Shown here: piece by piece, positions 1 through 7,954 of the stretch
Layout of the letters: each line of letters starts with the position of its first letter
Numbering within the stretch: the first letter of the stretch is position 1
Source of the DNA: Scleromatobacter sp964418745
GTDB taxonomy: Bacteria; Pseudomonadota; Gammaproteobacteria; Burkholderiales; Burkholderiaceae_C
NCBI GenBank assembly: GCA_964418745.1
Contig: CAYQMX010000030.1
Location: forward strand, 23,015 to 87,014
Length of the DNA: 64,000 nucleotides
Direction of reading: 5' to 3'
Translations under genes and position numbers: made by a program
Notes under the pieces: model-generated
The model's input: the letters and a program-made list of their open reading frames with translations, nothing else
The model's database searches: none
What the model was told of the DNA's origin: nothing

Positions 1-518
1 CTCACTTCGTCGCGCACGCTGTCCAGCAGCGCCTTCACCTTGGCCGGCGACGCGCCGGTCATGTGCGCGTCGATGACGGCGTCGAGCGACTTCTTCACGG
101 CGGTGTCCTTGGCGGCCGCGGCCTGCGCCAGCTTGGCCTTGGCGTCGTCGCTGCCGTCGCCGCGCACCGCCGCCAGCAGGATCTCGACCAGGCGCTGCAG
201 GATCAGCTCCACCGCGCGCGCCGAGAAGCCGCCCAGCAGCGCCAGCACGCCCGGCGACAGCGACTGGTTGAGCTCGGTGCCCAGCTTGCCCGACAGGAAG
301 GGGCCGAAGGCGATCGCCAGGATCAGCCCGCCGATGATGCCGGTGAAGAAGCGCGAGATGTAGGAGGCGTTGAACTTCGGGTCGTAGGAGCGGTTGGCCA
401 GGAAGGGCTGGGTCTTGACCAGCACGTAGAACGAGGCGCCCAGCACCGCGCCGAAGAAGGCGTTGACCGTGGTCCAGAAGGTGTCGGTCATGACACTGTC
501 GCTGATCCAGCTGCTCAT
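1..518 (-). CDS. Membrane protein of unknown function, C-terminus beyond the window edge
   Basis: Partial gene. The ATG at 518 opens a frame that stays open to base 1, giving at least 172 residues. The N-terminal part has two hydrophobic stretches (about residues 14-35 and 58-78), so two membrane helices are likely. A further hydrophobic, helix-prone stretch (about 85-115) precedes an Ala/Lys-rich soluble part. I do not recognise the family. It shares a 4-base ATGA overlap with the upstream gene (stop at 515-517), so the two are probably translationally coupled and work together at the membrane. The start is fixed by that overlap. No function is assigned. Confidence 0.7.
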   Translation of the reverse strand, partial: MSSWISDSVMTDTFWTTVNAFFGAVLGASFYVLVKTQPFLANRSYDPKFNASYISRFFTGIIGGLILAIAFGPFLSGKLGTELNQSLSPGVLALLGGFSARAVELILQRLVEILLAAVRGDGSDDAKAKLAQAAAAKDTAVKKSLDAVIDAHMTGASPAKVKALLDSVRDEV

Positions 519-1249
519 GGGCGGCCTCCGCTCGCGGCCGGGGCGGCCGGGTTGACGGGCTTTCGGGAGGCCGGCGCGCTGGTGGCGGTCGGCGCGGGGG
601 CGCTGTCCGGTGCGACCGCGGGTGCGGGCGCCGGCAGCGTGGCTGCGGCGGCGGCGGCCGACGAGACGGCCGCGATGGCGGCGCTCGTCGCCGCGGCCGC
701 GGCCTTCGAGTTGGCCGCCTTGCTGGCGATCCTGGTGGCGCTGACCGCGAAGCAGATCGCGCTGACGAAGGCGATCACGATCACGTACTGGACCAGCGGC
801 GGCATGCCGCCGAAGATGTGGCGCTTGCCGGCCGGCGGCTCCGAGGTCTGCAGCGACAGCGCCGTCGTCGGCGCGATCAGCAGCGAGAGCCGCGAGTGCA
901 CGTCGAGGATGACCTCCTCCGGCGACAGCCGGCGCGCGGCGGGCGCCGGCACGACCGGAGCGGCCGCCGCGGCCGCCGGGTCGGGGGCCGGCTCGTCGGG
1001 CGCGTAGGCGGGCGGGCCGGCCTCGAGGTCGATCGGCCAGATCAGCTGCGACACCATCTGCGACACCGGCGCGATCCGCAGGGCCCGCAGCACCGAGTCC
1101 AGCCAGGCGATCTCGTGCAGCAGCGGCAGCGGCAGCACGAAGCCGTTCTTGCGCGCGAACGACAGCATCAGCCGGCAGTCCGACACCAGGCCGGGCGAGT
1201 CGCCATCGACCTTGTCCGCGCCCTTGCCGGCGTCTCCCGTTCCCGTCAT
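515..1249 (-). CDS. Hypothetical protein with one central membrane helix and an Ala/Pro-rich C-terminus
   Basis: 244 aa. The ATG at 1249 is chosen over one 15 codons upstream because GGAGG lies 6 bases before it. Residues from about 25 to 75 look globular (LMLSFARKNGFVLPLPLLHE); a Pro/Ala linker follows, then one hydrophobic helix (VQYVIVIAFVSAICFAVSAT) and a low-complexity Ala/Pro/Ser tail. The predicted form is a bitopic membrane protein. It overlaps the downstream membrane-protein gene by 4 bases. Family not recognised; the coupling suggests a two-component membrane assembly, which is inference only. Confidence 0.65.
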   Translation of the reverse strand: MTGTGDAGKGADKVDGDSPGLVSDCRLMLSFARKNGFVLPLPLLHEIAWLDSVLRALRIAPVSQMVSQLIWPIDLEAGPPAYAPDEPAPDPAAAAAAPVVPAPAARRLSPEEVILDVHSRLSLLIAPTTALSLQTSEPPAGKRHIFGGMPPLVQYVIVIAFVSAICFAVSATRIASKAANSKAAAAATSAAIAAVSSAAAAAATLPAPAPAVAPDSAPAPTATSAPASRKPVNPAAPAASGGRP

Positions 1250-1339
1250 CCGTGGCCTCCCGTCGCGCTGTCCCCGCGGCGGAGTCTGATTCACCCGGCC
1301 CGCAGCGACATCCCCTAGAACAGGGCGGCCGCGCGGCGG

Positions 1340-1858
1340 TCAGCGCTGCACGTCGAACACCTTCTCCACCGTGAACGCGATCGTGCCCATGAGCACACCG
1401 CCGCCCAGCATCAGCGCCAGGATCACGCCCAGCACCGGTGCCCAGCCGGTGCGCACCAGGCCCGGGGGCGGTGATTCGTCGTCCTCGTCGCGGGTGGCCC
1501 GGACGACGGGCCGCGTCGGATCGCCGGCGTGCAGGCGGGCCCATTTCGCGTCGGTCGTCAGGCCGATGACGATCGCGCACAGCATGCCCACCGAGATGCT
1601 CAGGCCCAGCCAGGGGATCAACGCCCACGAGATGCGGTCGTCGACGCCCAGGTTGCGCATGCGCACGACCCCGGCCAGGCCGGCCAGCGTCGGGATCGGG
1701 TAGAGCCAGCCCCAGGGGTTGCGCAGGCCGCCCAGGTAGAAGTGGTGCAGGCCGAGGCTGCCACCGATCACGGCGATCCAGGTGGCCAGCGTCTTCGACG
1801 GCACGTCGGCCGGATCGCGCAGGGCAGGGCGGTCGGGCGGCGCCGGCAGGGCCGTCAC
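1340..1858 (-). CDS. TM2-domain membrane protein
   Basis: 172 aa, GTG start at 1858 that overlaps the stop of the acetyltransferase gene (GTGA). AGGA lies about 7 bases upstream. Residues about 23-75 match the TM2 pattern: a hydrophobic helix carrying GGSLGLHHFYLGG, then a second helix. More hydrophobic segments follow at about 80-105 and 140-162, separated by an acidic, polar stretch (RDEDDESPPPG). TM2 proteins are small inner-membrane proteins of largely unknown role. The overlap with the GNAT gene implies co-transcription. Confidence 0.75.
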   Translation of the reverse strand: MTALPAPPDRPALRDPADVPSKTLATWIAVIGGSLGLHHFYLGGLRNPWGWLYPIPTLAGLAGVVRMRNLGVDDRISWALIPWLGLSISVGMLCAIVIGLTTDAKWARLHAGDPTRPVVRATRDEDDESPPPGLVRTGWAPVLGVILALMLGGGVLMGTIAFTVEKVFDVQR

Positions 1859-2427
1859 CGCAGGTCCTCGCGCTCGACCGGCGGCGTGTCGGCGCCGGTG
1901 CCGAGGCGGCGCTGCATCATCACGACGTCGAGCCAGCGTTCGAACTTCCAGCCGGCGGCCGCGAAGGTGCCGGTCGGCTCGAAGCCGCAGGCAGCGTGCA
2001 CGCCGATCGAGCCCTGGTTGGCCGCGTCGCCGATCACCGCCAGCATCTGGCGGATGCCCAGGCGCTCGCAGCGCGCGATGAGCTCGGCCAGCAGCAGCCG
2101 GCCGACGCCCTGGCCGCGTGCGGCCGGCGCCAGGTAGATCGAATCCTCCACGCAGAACCGGTAGGCGCGGCGCGGGCGGAACTGGTTGGCGTAGGCATAG
2201 CCCAGCACCTGGCCGTCGCGCTCGGCCACCAGCCAGGGCAGGCCCTGGACCAGGATGGCGTCGCGGCGCCGGCCCATCTCGGCGTCGTCGGGCTCCTCGA
2301 GCTCGAAGGTGCCGGTGCCGTTGCGCACGGCCTCGCGGTAGATCCCGGCGCAGGCGGCGACGTCGGCGGGGGTGCTGTCGCGCAGCAGCAGCGGCGCGGC
2401 GGACGACGGCTTGTTGTCAATGTTCAT
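1855..2427 (-). CDS. GNAT-family N-acetyltransferase, phosphinothricin/YncA-like
   Basis: 190 aa, ATG at 2427. The sequence has the GNAT fold signatures in order: an N-terminal LLLRDSTPADVAACAGIY strand and helix, a central acidic segment, the acetyl-CoA loop RGQGVGRLLL (about residue 117) and a C-terminal GFEPTGTFAAAGWKFERWLD segment. Length and motif order resemble Pat/MnaT enzymes, which acetylate the amino group of amino-acid analogues such as phosphinothricin or methionine sulfoximine. The natural substrate here is unknown. Longer upstream in-frame extension is rejected because it runs through the rpsP promoter region. It is divergent from rpsP. Confidence 0.82.
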   Translation of the reverse strand: MNIDNKPSSAAPLLLRDSTPADVAACAGIYREAVRNGTGTFELEEPDDAEMGRRRDAILVQGLPWLVAERDGQVLGYAYANQFRPRRAYRFCVEDSIYLAPAARGQGVGRLLLAELIARCERLGIRQMLAVIGDAANQGSIGVHAACGFEPTGTFAAAGWKFERWLDVVMMQRRLGTGADTPPVEREDLR

Positions 2428-2444
2428 GGCGATCAGTTTATAAT
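2414..2444 (+). promoter_or_regulatory. Candidate promoter of the rpsP-rimM-trmD-rplS operon
   Basis: TTGTCA (2414-2419) and a perfect TATAAT (2439-2444) are separated by 19 bases, slightly long for sigma-70. The -35 box lies at the start codon of the divergent acetyltransferase gene. Transcription would begin near 2451, leaving an rpsP leader of about 240 bases with no ORF of its own. That is long enough for autogenous control, but I see no named leader motif. Confidence 0.45.
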
Positions 2445-2689
2445 GCTCGGTTTTCGGCGTTGGCTGGTGCCTTGCCAGGAGTTGCGGACTGACCCTCCGC
2501 GTGGACTGACGTCCCGGCTCCGTCTCCCCGCTTGTTCGTCGGTTCGGGCGGGAAAGCGAATCACCAGCGTATCTAACGACGTCGAATGTAGCGCTGCTGC
2601 CGGCCTTCCCGCCGGCAAAGGCAACAGTTTGGCCCAGCCTTGCGTGTCTCCCTGGCGTGGCGAAACGAACCAAACTCAGGAATTTCATC

Positions 2690-2962
2690 ATGGTCGTCAT
2701 CCGACTTGCCCGCGGCGGTGCCAAGAAGCGCCCGTTCTACAACATCGTGGTCGCCGATTCGCGCGAACGCCGCGACGGTCGCTACCTCGAGCGCGTGGGC
2801 TTCTACAACCCGATGGCCTCGGGCCAGGAAGAGCCGCTGCGCGTCGTGTTCGATCGCGTCACGTACTGGAAGAGCGTCGGCGCGCAAGCCTCGCCCACCG
2901 TCGAACGCCTGCTCGAAACGGCTGCCAAGAAGGCCGTCGGCGCCCCCGTCGCCGCTGCCTGA
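2690..2962 (+). CDS. rpsP: 30S ribosomal protein S16
   Basis: 90 aa, the normal length for bacterial S16. Begins MVVIRLARGGAKKRPFYNIV and contains RDGRYLERVGFYNP, the family's conserved core. It binds 16S rRNA early in 30S assembly. The ATG at 2690 follows AGGA at a good distance; a TTG/GTG 33 bases earlier in the frame is discarded because it precedes the conserved N-terminus. First gene of the four-gene operon rpsP-rimM-trmD-rplS, the standard order in proteobacteria. Confidence 0.97.
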   Translation: MVVIRLARGGAKKRPFYNIVVADSRERRDGRYLERVGFYNPMASGQEEPLRVVFDRVTYWKSVGAQASPTVERLLETAAKKAVGAPVAAA

Positions 2963-2999
2963 TGCGCACGCGTCTTCTTCGCCGCCACGTCGTCTCGCG

Positions 3000-3686
3000 A
3001 TGACCGGGACCGTGCAGCAAGAAGACCTCTCCTGGCCCGAGGACGCGATCGAAGTCGGTCGCATCCTCGGTGCCTGGGGAATCAAGGGCGGCATCAAGGT
3101 GCTGCCCTTCGCGGCCGACCCGCAGGCCCTGTTTTCCGCCCGGCGCTGGTTCCTGAAGCCGGCCGAGAGTGCGAAGCCGCCCGCGGCTGCCGCCCCGGTC
3201 AATCCGCTCAAGCCAGGCAAGGCGCCGGTCGTCCCGGCCCACAAGACCCCCGCCCAGAAGGCCGCGCTCGCCGCGCCGCTGCCGTTCGCCCTGAACGTCC
3301 AGGGCGTGCGCGACCAGGGCGACGCGATCGTCGCCACCGCCCCCGAGATTCCCGACCGCGACGCCGCCGAGGCGATGAAGGGCGTGCGCGTGTTCGTGTC
3401 GCGCGCCACCTTCCCGGCGCCCGATCCCGACGAGTTCTACTGGATCGACCTGATCGGCCTGTCGGTGTTCAATCGCGAGGACGTCGCGCTGGGCGAGGTC
3501 ATCGGCCTGATCGACACCGGCCCGCACTGCGTGCTGCGCGTCAAGCCGGTCGCGGCCGCGCCGGCGGGCGAGGCGCCGGCCGAGCCGGCGGCCGACGAGC
3601 GCCTGATCCCGTTCGTCGAGGCCTACGTCGACTCGGTCGACCTGCCCGGCCGGCGCATCGTCGTCGACTGGGGCCTCGACTACTGA
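3000..3686 (+). CDS. rimM: Ribosome maturation factor RimM with a Pro/Ala-rich insertion
   Basis: 228 aa, longer than the usual 170-180. The N-terminal barrel begins IEVGRILGAWGIKGGIKVLP and the C-terminal PRC-like barrel has EFYWIDLIGLSVFN, ending near RRIVVDWGLDY. RimM binds S19 and helps 16S 3'-domain maturation. About 45 residues of Pro, Ala and Lys interrupt the first domain (about residues 52-97), and a second Ala/Pro stretch lies at about 183-198. The start at 3000 is 37 bases after rpsP and gives the expected N-terminus. Both insertions look like flexible surface loops; function should be intact. Confidence 0.95.
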   Translation: MTGTVQQEDLSWPEDAIEVGRILGAWGIKGGIKVLPFAADPQALFSARRWFLKPAESAKPPAAAAPVNPLKPGKAPVVPAHKTPAQKAALAAPLPFALNVQGVRDQGDAIVATAPEIPDRDAAEAMKGVRVFVSRATFPAPDPDEFYWIDLIGLSVFNREDVALGEVIGLIDTGPHCVLRVKPVAAAPAGEAPAEPAADERLIPFVEAYVDSVDLPGRRIVVDWGLDY

Positions 3687-3711
3687 CGCCGGCCTGCCGA
3701 GGCCGTCCCCG

Positions 3712-4485
3712 ATGCGCTTCGACGTCATCACGCTGTTCCCCGACCTGTTCGCGCCGTTCCTGACGCAGGGCATCACGCGCCGCGCCTACGAATCGGGCCA
3801 GGTCGACGTCCGCCTGTGGCCGCTGCGCGACCACGCCGAGGGCACGTATCGCCGCGTCGACGACCGGCCGTTCGGCGGCGGCCCCGGCATGGTGATGCTG
3901 GCCGAGCCGCTCGAGCGCGCACTCGGCGCGGTCGCGACCGCGCGGGCGGATGCGGGCGTGCCCGCCGGCCCGGTCGTCCTGTTCACGCCCACCGGCCGCC
4001 GCATCGACCAGGCGCTGGTGCGCGAATGGGCCGCCGGCCCCGGCGCCACGCTGCTGTGCGGCCGCTACGAGGGGCTGGACCAGCGCGTGATCGACCGCCA
4101 CGTGGACCTCGAGCTGAGCCTGGGCGACTTCGTGCTGTCGGGGGGCGAACTGCCGGCCCTGACGCTGCTGGACGCCATCGCGCGCCTGATGCCCGGCGTG
4201 CTGGGCGACGAGCAGTCGCACCTGCAGGACAGCTTCGAGCAGGGCCTGCTGGACTGCCCGCACTTCAGCCGGCCCGAGATGCTGGCCACGCCCGCCGGCG
4301 AGGTGCCGGTGCCCGCGGTGCTGCTGTCGGGCAACCACAAGGAGATCGCCCGCTGGCGCCGCGAGCAGTCGCTCGCGTTGACGGCGCGGCGGCGGCCCGA
4401 CCTGATCGTGGCCGCCCGGGCCGCGGGGCAGCTCTCCGAGGCGGACGAGAAGTTTCTGGCCAATCTGGATTCCGCCACGCTATAA
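3712..4485 (+). CDS. trmD: tRNA (guanine-N1)-methyltransferase TrmD
   Basis: 257 aa. Makes m1G37 in tRNAs reading CNN/GG-starting codons, which prevents +1 frameshifting, using S-adenosylmethionine held in a trefoil knot. Visible landmarks are the N-terminal MRFDVITLFPDLF, the PFGGGPGMVM segment, the knot motif LCGRYEGLDQR and the LGDFVLSGGE loop. It starts 26 bases after rimM and precedes rplS, as in related genomes. Full length, with no oddities. Confidence 0.97.
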   Translation: MRFDVITLFPDLFAPFLTQGITRRAYESGQVDVRLWPLRDHAEGTYRRVDDRPFGGGPGMVMLAEPLERALGAVATARADAGVPAGPVVLFTPTGRRIDQALVREWAAGPGATLLCGRYEGLDQRVIDRHVDLELSLGDFVLSGGELPALTLLDAIARLMPGVLGDEQSHLQDSFEQGLLDCPHFSRPEMLATPAGEVPVPAVLLSGNHKEIARWRREQSLALTARRRPDLIVAARAAGQLSEADEKFLANLDSATL

Positions 4486-4626
4486 TCGCAGGCTCACCGT
4501 TCCTCTGTCGGGCAGAAGTAGCCGTCGGGAGCGCCGGAAGTCGCGGCCTCTCCTCACCTGGATGGACTCCAGTGCTGCGTTCCAAGCAATAGTGCGCCGC
4601 CAAGAACGGGTTTGACAAGGTATCCC

Positions 4627-4980
4627 ATGGATCTCATCGCTACCCTCGAGCAGGAAGAAATTTCCCGCCTCGGCAAGACCATTCCCGTGTTCGCTCCCGG
4701 CGACACCGTGATCGTCAACGTCAACGTCGTCGAAGGCACGCGCAAGCGCGTCCAGGCGTACGAAGGCGTCGTGATCGCCCGTCGCAACCGGGGCCTGAAC
4801 TCCAACTTCATCGTCCGCAAGATCTCCAGCGGCGAAGGCGTGGAACGCACGTTCCAGCTGTACAGCCCGCTGATCGCGTCGATCGAAGTCAAGCGCCGCG
4901 GCGACGTCCGCCGTGCGAAGCTGTACTACCTGCGCGAGCGCTCGGGCAAGTCGGCGCGCATCAAGGAAAAGCTGGCCTGA
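4627..4980 (+). CDS. rplS: 50S ribosomal protein L19
   Basis: 117 aa. Begins MDLIATLEQEEISRLGKT and contains the family signature GVVIARRNRGLNSNFIVRK; it lies at the 30S-50S interface. The ATG at 4627 follows AAGG by 6 bases; a TTG five codons upstream is less likely. A gap of 141 bases separates it from trmD, so an internal promoter or processing site is possible. Last gene of the operon, followed by a strong terminator hairpin. Confidence 0.97.
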   Translation: MDLIATLEQEEISRLGKTIPVFAPGDTVIVNVNVVEGTRKRVQAYEGVVIARRNRGLNSNFIVRKISSGEGVERTFQLYSPLIASIEVKRRGDVRRAKLYYLRERSGKSARIKEKLA

Positions 4981-5014
4981 GTTCGCGACGTCCTCACGGA
5001 CGCGTCGCAAGGTC

Positions 5015-5050
5015 ACGAAGCCCGGCCCCCGCCGGGCTTCGTCGTTTCCG
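5015..5050 (+). terminator. Rho-independent terminator after rplS
   Basis: A 12-bp perfect stem (ACGAAGCCCGGC / GCCGGGCTTCGT, 5015-5026 and 5031-5042) with a CCCC loop is followed by CGTTTCC. It closes the rpsP operon. Confidence 0.8.
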
Positions 5051-5160
5051 GCCCTCGCGCACCGAACCGCGCTTTCGTGGGGGTGATGGCGACGGCGCGT
5101 GCAACCGTCACGCCCTGGTCCGACAATCGTCGTTTCGCCACCCGAAGCATCGCCGCCTGA

Positions 5161-5925
5161 ATGTCCTCCTCCGACGTCCCGTCCGCCCCGCCCGCCGCGC
5201 CGCGCGGGTTGATCCGCGAGCCGCGCATCGCCCCGGTCGTCGGCATCGACTCCCACCTGCCCGCGATCGCCGCCGATCGCCTGACCCCCGAGGCCTTGCG
5301 CGCACGCTTCGCGCCCACGTTGCGCGCGCTCGCGCATGCGCCCGACCCCGACGTCGGCCCGGCCGCCTGGCGCCCCGAGTTCACCGGCGACGGCCAGCGC
5401 CTGTCGGAGCGTCCCCTGCGGCGTGCCGCGGTGCTGGTGCCGCTGGTGCGCCGGCCCACGGGCCTGGCCGTGCTGCTGACCCGCCGCACCGACCACCTCA
5501 ACGACCATGCCGGCCAGGTGAGCTTCCCGGGCGGGCGCACCGATCCGGAAGACGTCGACGCCGTGGCCACCGCGTTGCGCGAGGCGCGCGAGGAGGTGGG
5601 GCTGGTGGCCGACGAGATCGAGGTGATCGGCGTGCTGCCCACCTACACCACGGTGACGGCCTACGAGGTCACGCCGGTGGTGGGGCTGCTGGCGCCGCCG
5701 CGCGCGCTGGCGCTCGATCCGTACGAGGTCGCGGAGGTGTTCGAGGTGCCGCTCGCCTTCCTGATGGATCCGGCCAACCATCGCCGCCACGCGGTGGAGT
5801 TCCAGGGCCTCGCGCGCCATTTCCTGTCCATGCCCTGGGGCGCCGACGCCGGTGGCGAGCCGTACTTCGTCTGGGGCGCCACGGCCGCGATGCTGCGCAA
5901 CCTCTACGGCTTCCTGGCGCACTGA
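5161..5925 (+). CDS. CoA pyrophosphatase, NUDIX family
   Basis: 254 aa. The NUDIX box runs from GGRTDPEDVDA to REAREEVGL, and just before it sits the UPF0035/CoA-specific motif (LLTRRTDHL, then HAGQVSFPGG). That pair defines NudL-type enzymes, which split CoA or oxidised CoA into 3',5'-ADP and phosphopantetheine. An N-terminal extension of about 85 residues precedes the catalytic domain. It lies 110 bases after the rplS terminator and directly upstream of the CbiB-like gene, an arrangement I expect in Burkholderiales. Confidence 0.9.
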   Translation: MSSSDVPSAPPAAPRGLIREPRIAPVVGIDSHLPAIAADRLTPEALRARFAPTLRALAHAPDPDVGPAAWRPEFTGDGQRLSERPLRRAAVLVPLVRRPTGLAVLLTRRTDHLNDHAGQVSFPGGRTDPEDVDAVATALREAREEVGLVADEIEVIGVLPTYTTVTAYEVTPVVGLLAPPRALALDPYEVAEVFEVPLAFLMDPANHRRHAVEFQGLARHFLSMPWGADAGGEPYFVWGATAAMLRNLYGFLAH

Positions 5926-5991
5926 GCCACCGGGTCCGCGGCCCGGGCGCGCTGGCGGGCTGCCGTTGCGCTGCGGCTATCATTGCCCTCA

Positions 5992-6996
5992 ATGAGTTTC
6001 GTCGCCGTCCTTCTCGCCTTGCTGCTCGAGCAGATCAAGCCGCTGCCGCGCAATAACGTCGTGCACTATTCGCTGGCCTCGTGGGTGGGCTGGACGGGCC
6101 GCAACTTCGATGCCGGCAAGCCGCAGCACGCCAGGATCGTGTGGGTGGTCACCGTCATCGCGCCGGCGCTCGCCGCCGCGCTCGTCTACATCGCGATCGC
6201 CCACTACAACGCGATCGCCGCGCTGCTGTTCGACGTCGCGATCCTGTACCTCACGCTGGGCTTTCGCCAGTTCAGCCACTACTTCACCGACATCCGTACC
6301 GCGCTCGAGAGCGGCGACGAGGCCGAGGCGCGCCGCCTGCTGGCCGAATGGCGCCACCTCGACGCCTCGGAGCTGCCGCGCACCGAGTTGCTGCGCCACA
6401 TGATCGAGCACTCGCTGCTGGCCGCGCACCGCCATGTGTTCGGCGTGTTCTTCAGCTTCGTCGTGTTCTCCACGCTGGGCCTGGGCCCGGCCGGCGCGGT
6501 GCTGTACCGGATGGCGGAGTTCGCCTCGCGCTACTGGGCGTTCCGCAGCAAGTCGCTGGACACGCCGATCAACGAGAACCTGATGGCGCTGTCGCAGCGC
6601 CTGTTCAGCCTGATCGACCACGTGCCCGCGCGGCTGACCGCGTTCGGCTTCGCCGTGGTCGGCAACTTCCAGGACGCGATCGACGGCTGGAAGCGCGACG
6701 CCGGGCTGTGGAAGCACGCCAACGAAGGCATCATCCTGGCCGCCGCGGCGGGCGCCGTCGGCGTGCAGCTGGGCGGCGGCGCGGCCCCGGGCGTCACGCC
6801 CGATCGCTCGAAGACCTTCAACAGCGGCGAGGGCGGCGACGCCGCCGAGTCGGCCGGCAGCACCACGCATGGCATGCCGCCGCAGCTGGGCCACCTGGGC
6901 ATCGTCGTGGGCCTGGTGTGGCGCTCGGTGGTGCTGTGGATGCTGCTGGTGGCGCTGCTCAAGATCGCCAACCTGACGTCGCTGGTCGTGCTCTGA
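5992..6996 (+). CDS. CobD/CbiB-like integral membrane protein
   Basis: 334 aa. Begins MSFVAVLLALLLEQIKPLP and has hydrophobic segments near residues 48-70, 72-88, 142-168 and 295-325. The pattern and the DLRT-like FTDIRTALESGDEAEARRLL segment fit the CobD/CbiB family. Classical CbiB joins aminopropanol to adenosyl-cobyrate, but no other cobalamin genes are nearby and many Burkholderiales carry this divergent homologue of unknown role. ATG at 5992; there is no Shine-Dalgarno, but TATCAT ends 8 bases upstream, suggesting a leaderless or very short-leader mRNA. A TTG at 5983 is rejected. Confidence 0.82.
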   Translation: MSFVAVLLALLLEQIKPLPRNNVVHYSLASWVGWTGRNFDAGKPQHARIVWVVTVIAPALAAALVYIAIAHYNAIAALLFDVAILYLTLGFRQFSHYFTDIRTALESGDEAEARRLLAEWRHLDASELPRTELLRHMIEHSLLAAHRHVFGVFFSFVVFSTLGLGPAGAVLYRMAEFASRYWAFRSKSLDTPINENLMALSQRLFSLIDHVPARLTAFGFAVVGNFQDAIDGWKRDAGLWKHANEGIILAAAAGAVGVQLGGGAAPGVTPDRSKTFNSGEGGDAAESAGSTTHGMPPQLGHLGIVVGLVWRSVVLWMLLVALLKIANLTSLVVL

Positions 6997-7027
6997 GCAC
7001 GCCGGTGCGCGCGCCGTCCGGCGACGG

Positions 7028-7954
7028 TCAGTGCCGCGACGCGGCCCGCTCGAGCTCGTCCATCAGCTCCTCGTAGATGCGCACCCGCGACGGCGAGATG
7101 TCACCGCGCGCGATGGCCGCGCGCACGCCGCACGACGGCTCGTGGCGGTGCGTGCAGTTGGCGAACTTGCAGTCGCCCAGGTACATGCCGTAGTCGCGCA
7201 TCAGCGAGCCGAGCTCGGCCGACTGGATGTGGTGGATGCCGAACTCCTGGAAGCCGGGCGAGTCGATCAGCGCGCTGCGGCGCGCGTCGTCCAGCCAGTA
7301 CCAGGTGGTGGTGGTGGTGGTGTGCTTGCCCGACTTCAGCGCCTTGGAGATCTCGCCCACCTGCGCGTCGGCGTGCGGCACCAGCAGGTTGACCAGCGTG
7401 CTCTTGCCCATGCCGCTGGGGCCCAGTACCAGCGTGGTCTTGCCGTCGAGCAGCGGTTCGAACAGCGCCTTGGTGCCGGACGGGTCGGTCTTGACGGCCA
7501 CCTCCAGCACCTCGTAGCCCATCCGGCGGTACGGCGCGAGGCGCTCGCGCGCGGCGGCGGCCTCGGGCAGGTCGATCTTGTTGAGGACGATCCTGACCGC
7601 GATGCGGCCGTCCTCGGCGGCGATGAGCGCGCGCGTGAGCTGCGACTCGCTGTAGGGCGGGTCGGTCGCCACCATGATCAGCAACAGGTCGATGTTGGCC
7701 GCGAAGTTCTTGCTGCGCCATTCGTCCTGGCGCTTGAGCAGGCTGGTGCGCGGCTCGAACGACTCGATCACCGCCTCGTCGCCGGAGACCTGCCAGCGCA
7801 CCCGGTCGCCGACGATCACCTCGCTCTTCTTGCCGCGGCCGTGCGCCAGCATGCGGGTGCCGTCGGCCGTCTCGATGACCGAGTGGCGGCCATGGACACC
7901 GACCACGCGCGCCAGCGCCAGGGCCGGCGTGCCGGCATTGCCGCGGGTGCTCAA
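7028..7954 (-). CDS. rsgA: Ribosome small-subunit GTPase RsgA
   Basis: 308 aa. A circularly permuted GTPase that checks late 30S maturation. Order of motifs: an OB-fold N-terminus, G4 (VLNKIDL), G1/P-loop (GPSGMGKST), G2 region with a run of threonines (KHTTTTTTWYW), G3 (IDSPGF), then a zinc knuckle (CKFANCTHRHEPSC). The start is TTG at 7954, overlapping the protease stop (TTGA), with GGAG 8 bases upstream; no ATG lies before the conserved core. It is therefore coupled to the upstream protease gene. Confidence 0.93.
   Translation of the reverse strand: MSTRGNAGTPALALARVVGVHGRHSVIETADGTRMLAHGRGKKSEVIVGDRVRWQVSGDEAVIESFEPRTSLLKRQDEWRSKNFAANIDLLLIMVATDPPYSESQLTRALIAAEDGRIAVRIVLNKIDLPEAAAARERLAPYRRMGYEVLEVAVKTDPSGTKALFEPLLDGKTTLVLGPSGMGKSTLVNLLVPHADAQVGEISKALKSGKHTTTTTTWYWLDDARRSALIDSPGFQEFGIHHIQSAELGSLMRDYGMYLGDCKFANCTHRHEPSCGVRAAIARGDISPSRVRIYEELMDELERAASRH

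Noticed and set aside
5992..6996. Cobalamin biosynthesis gene cbiB
   Set aside because: Only distant family similarity and no other cobalamin genes in the window; named CbiB-like without assigning the pathway.
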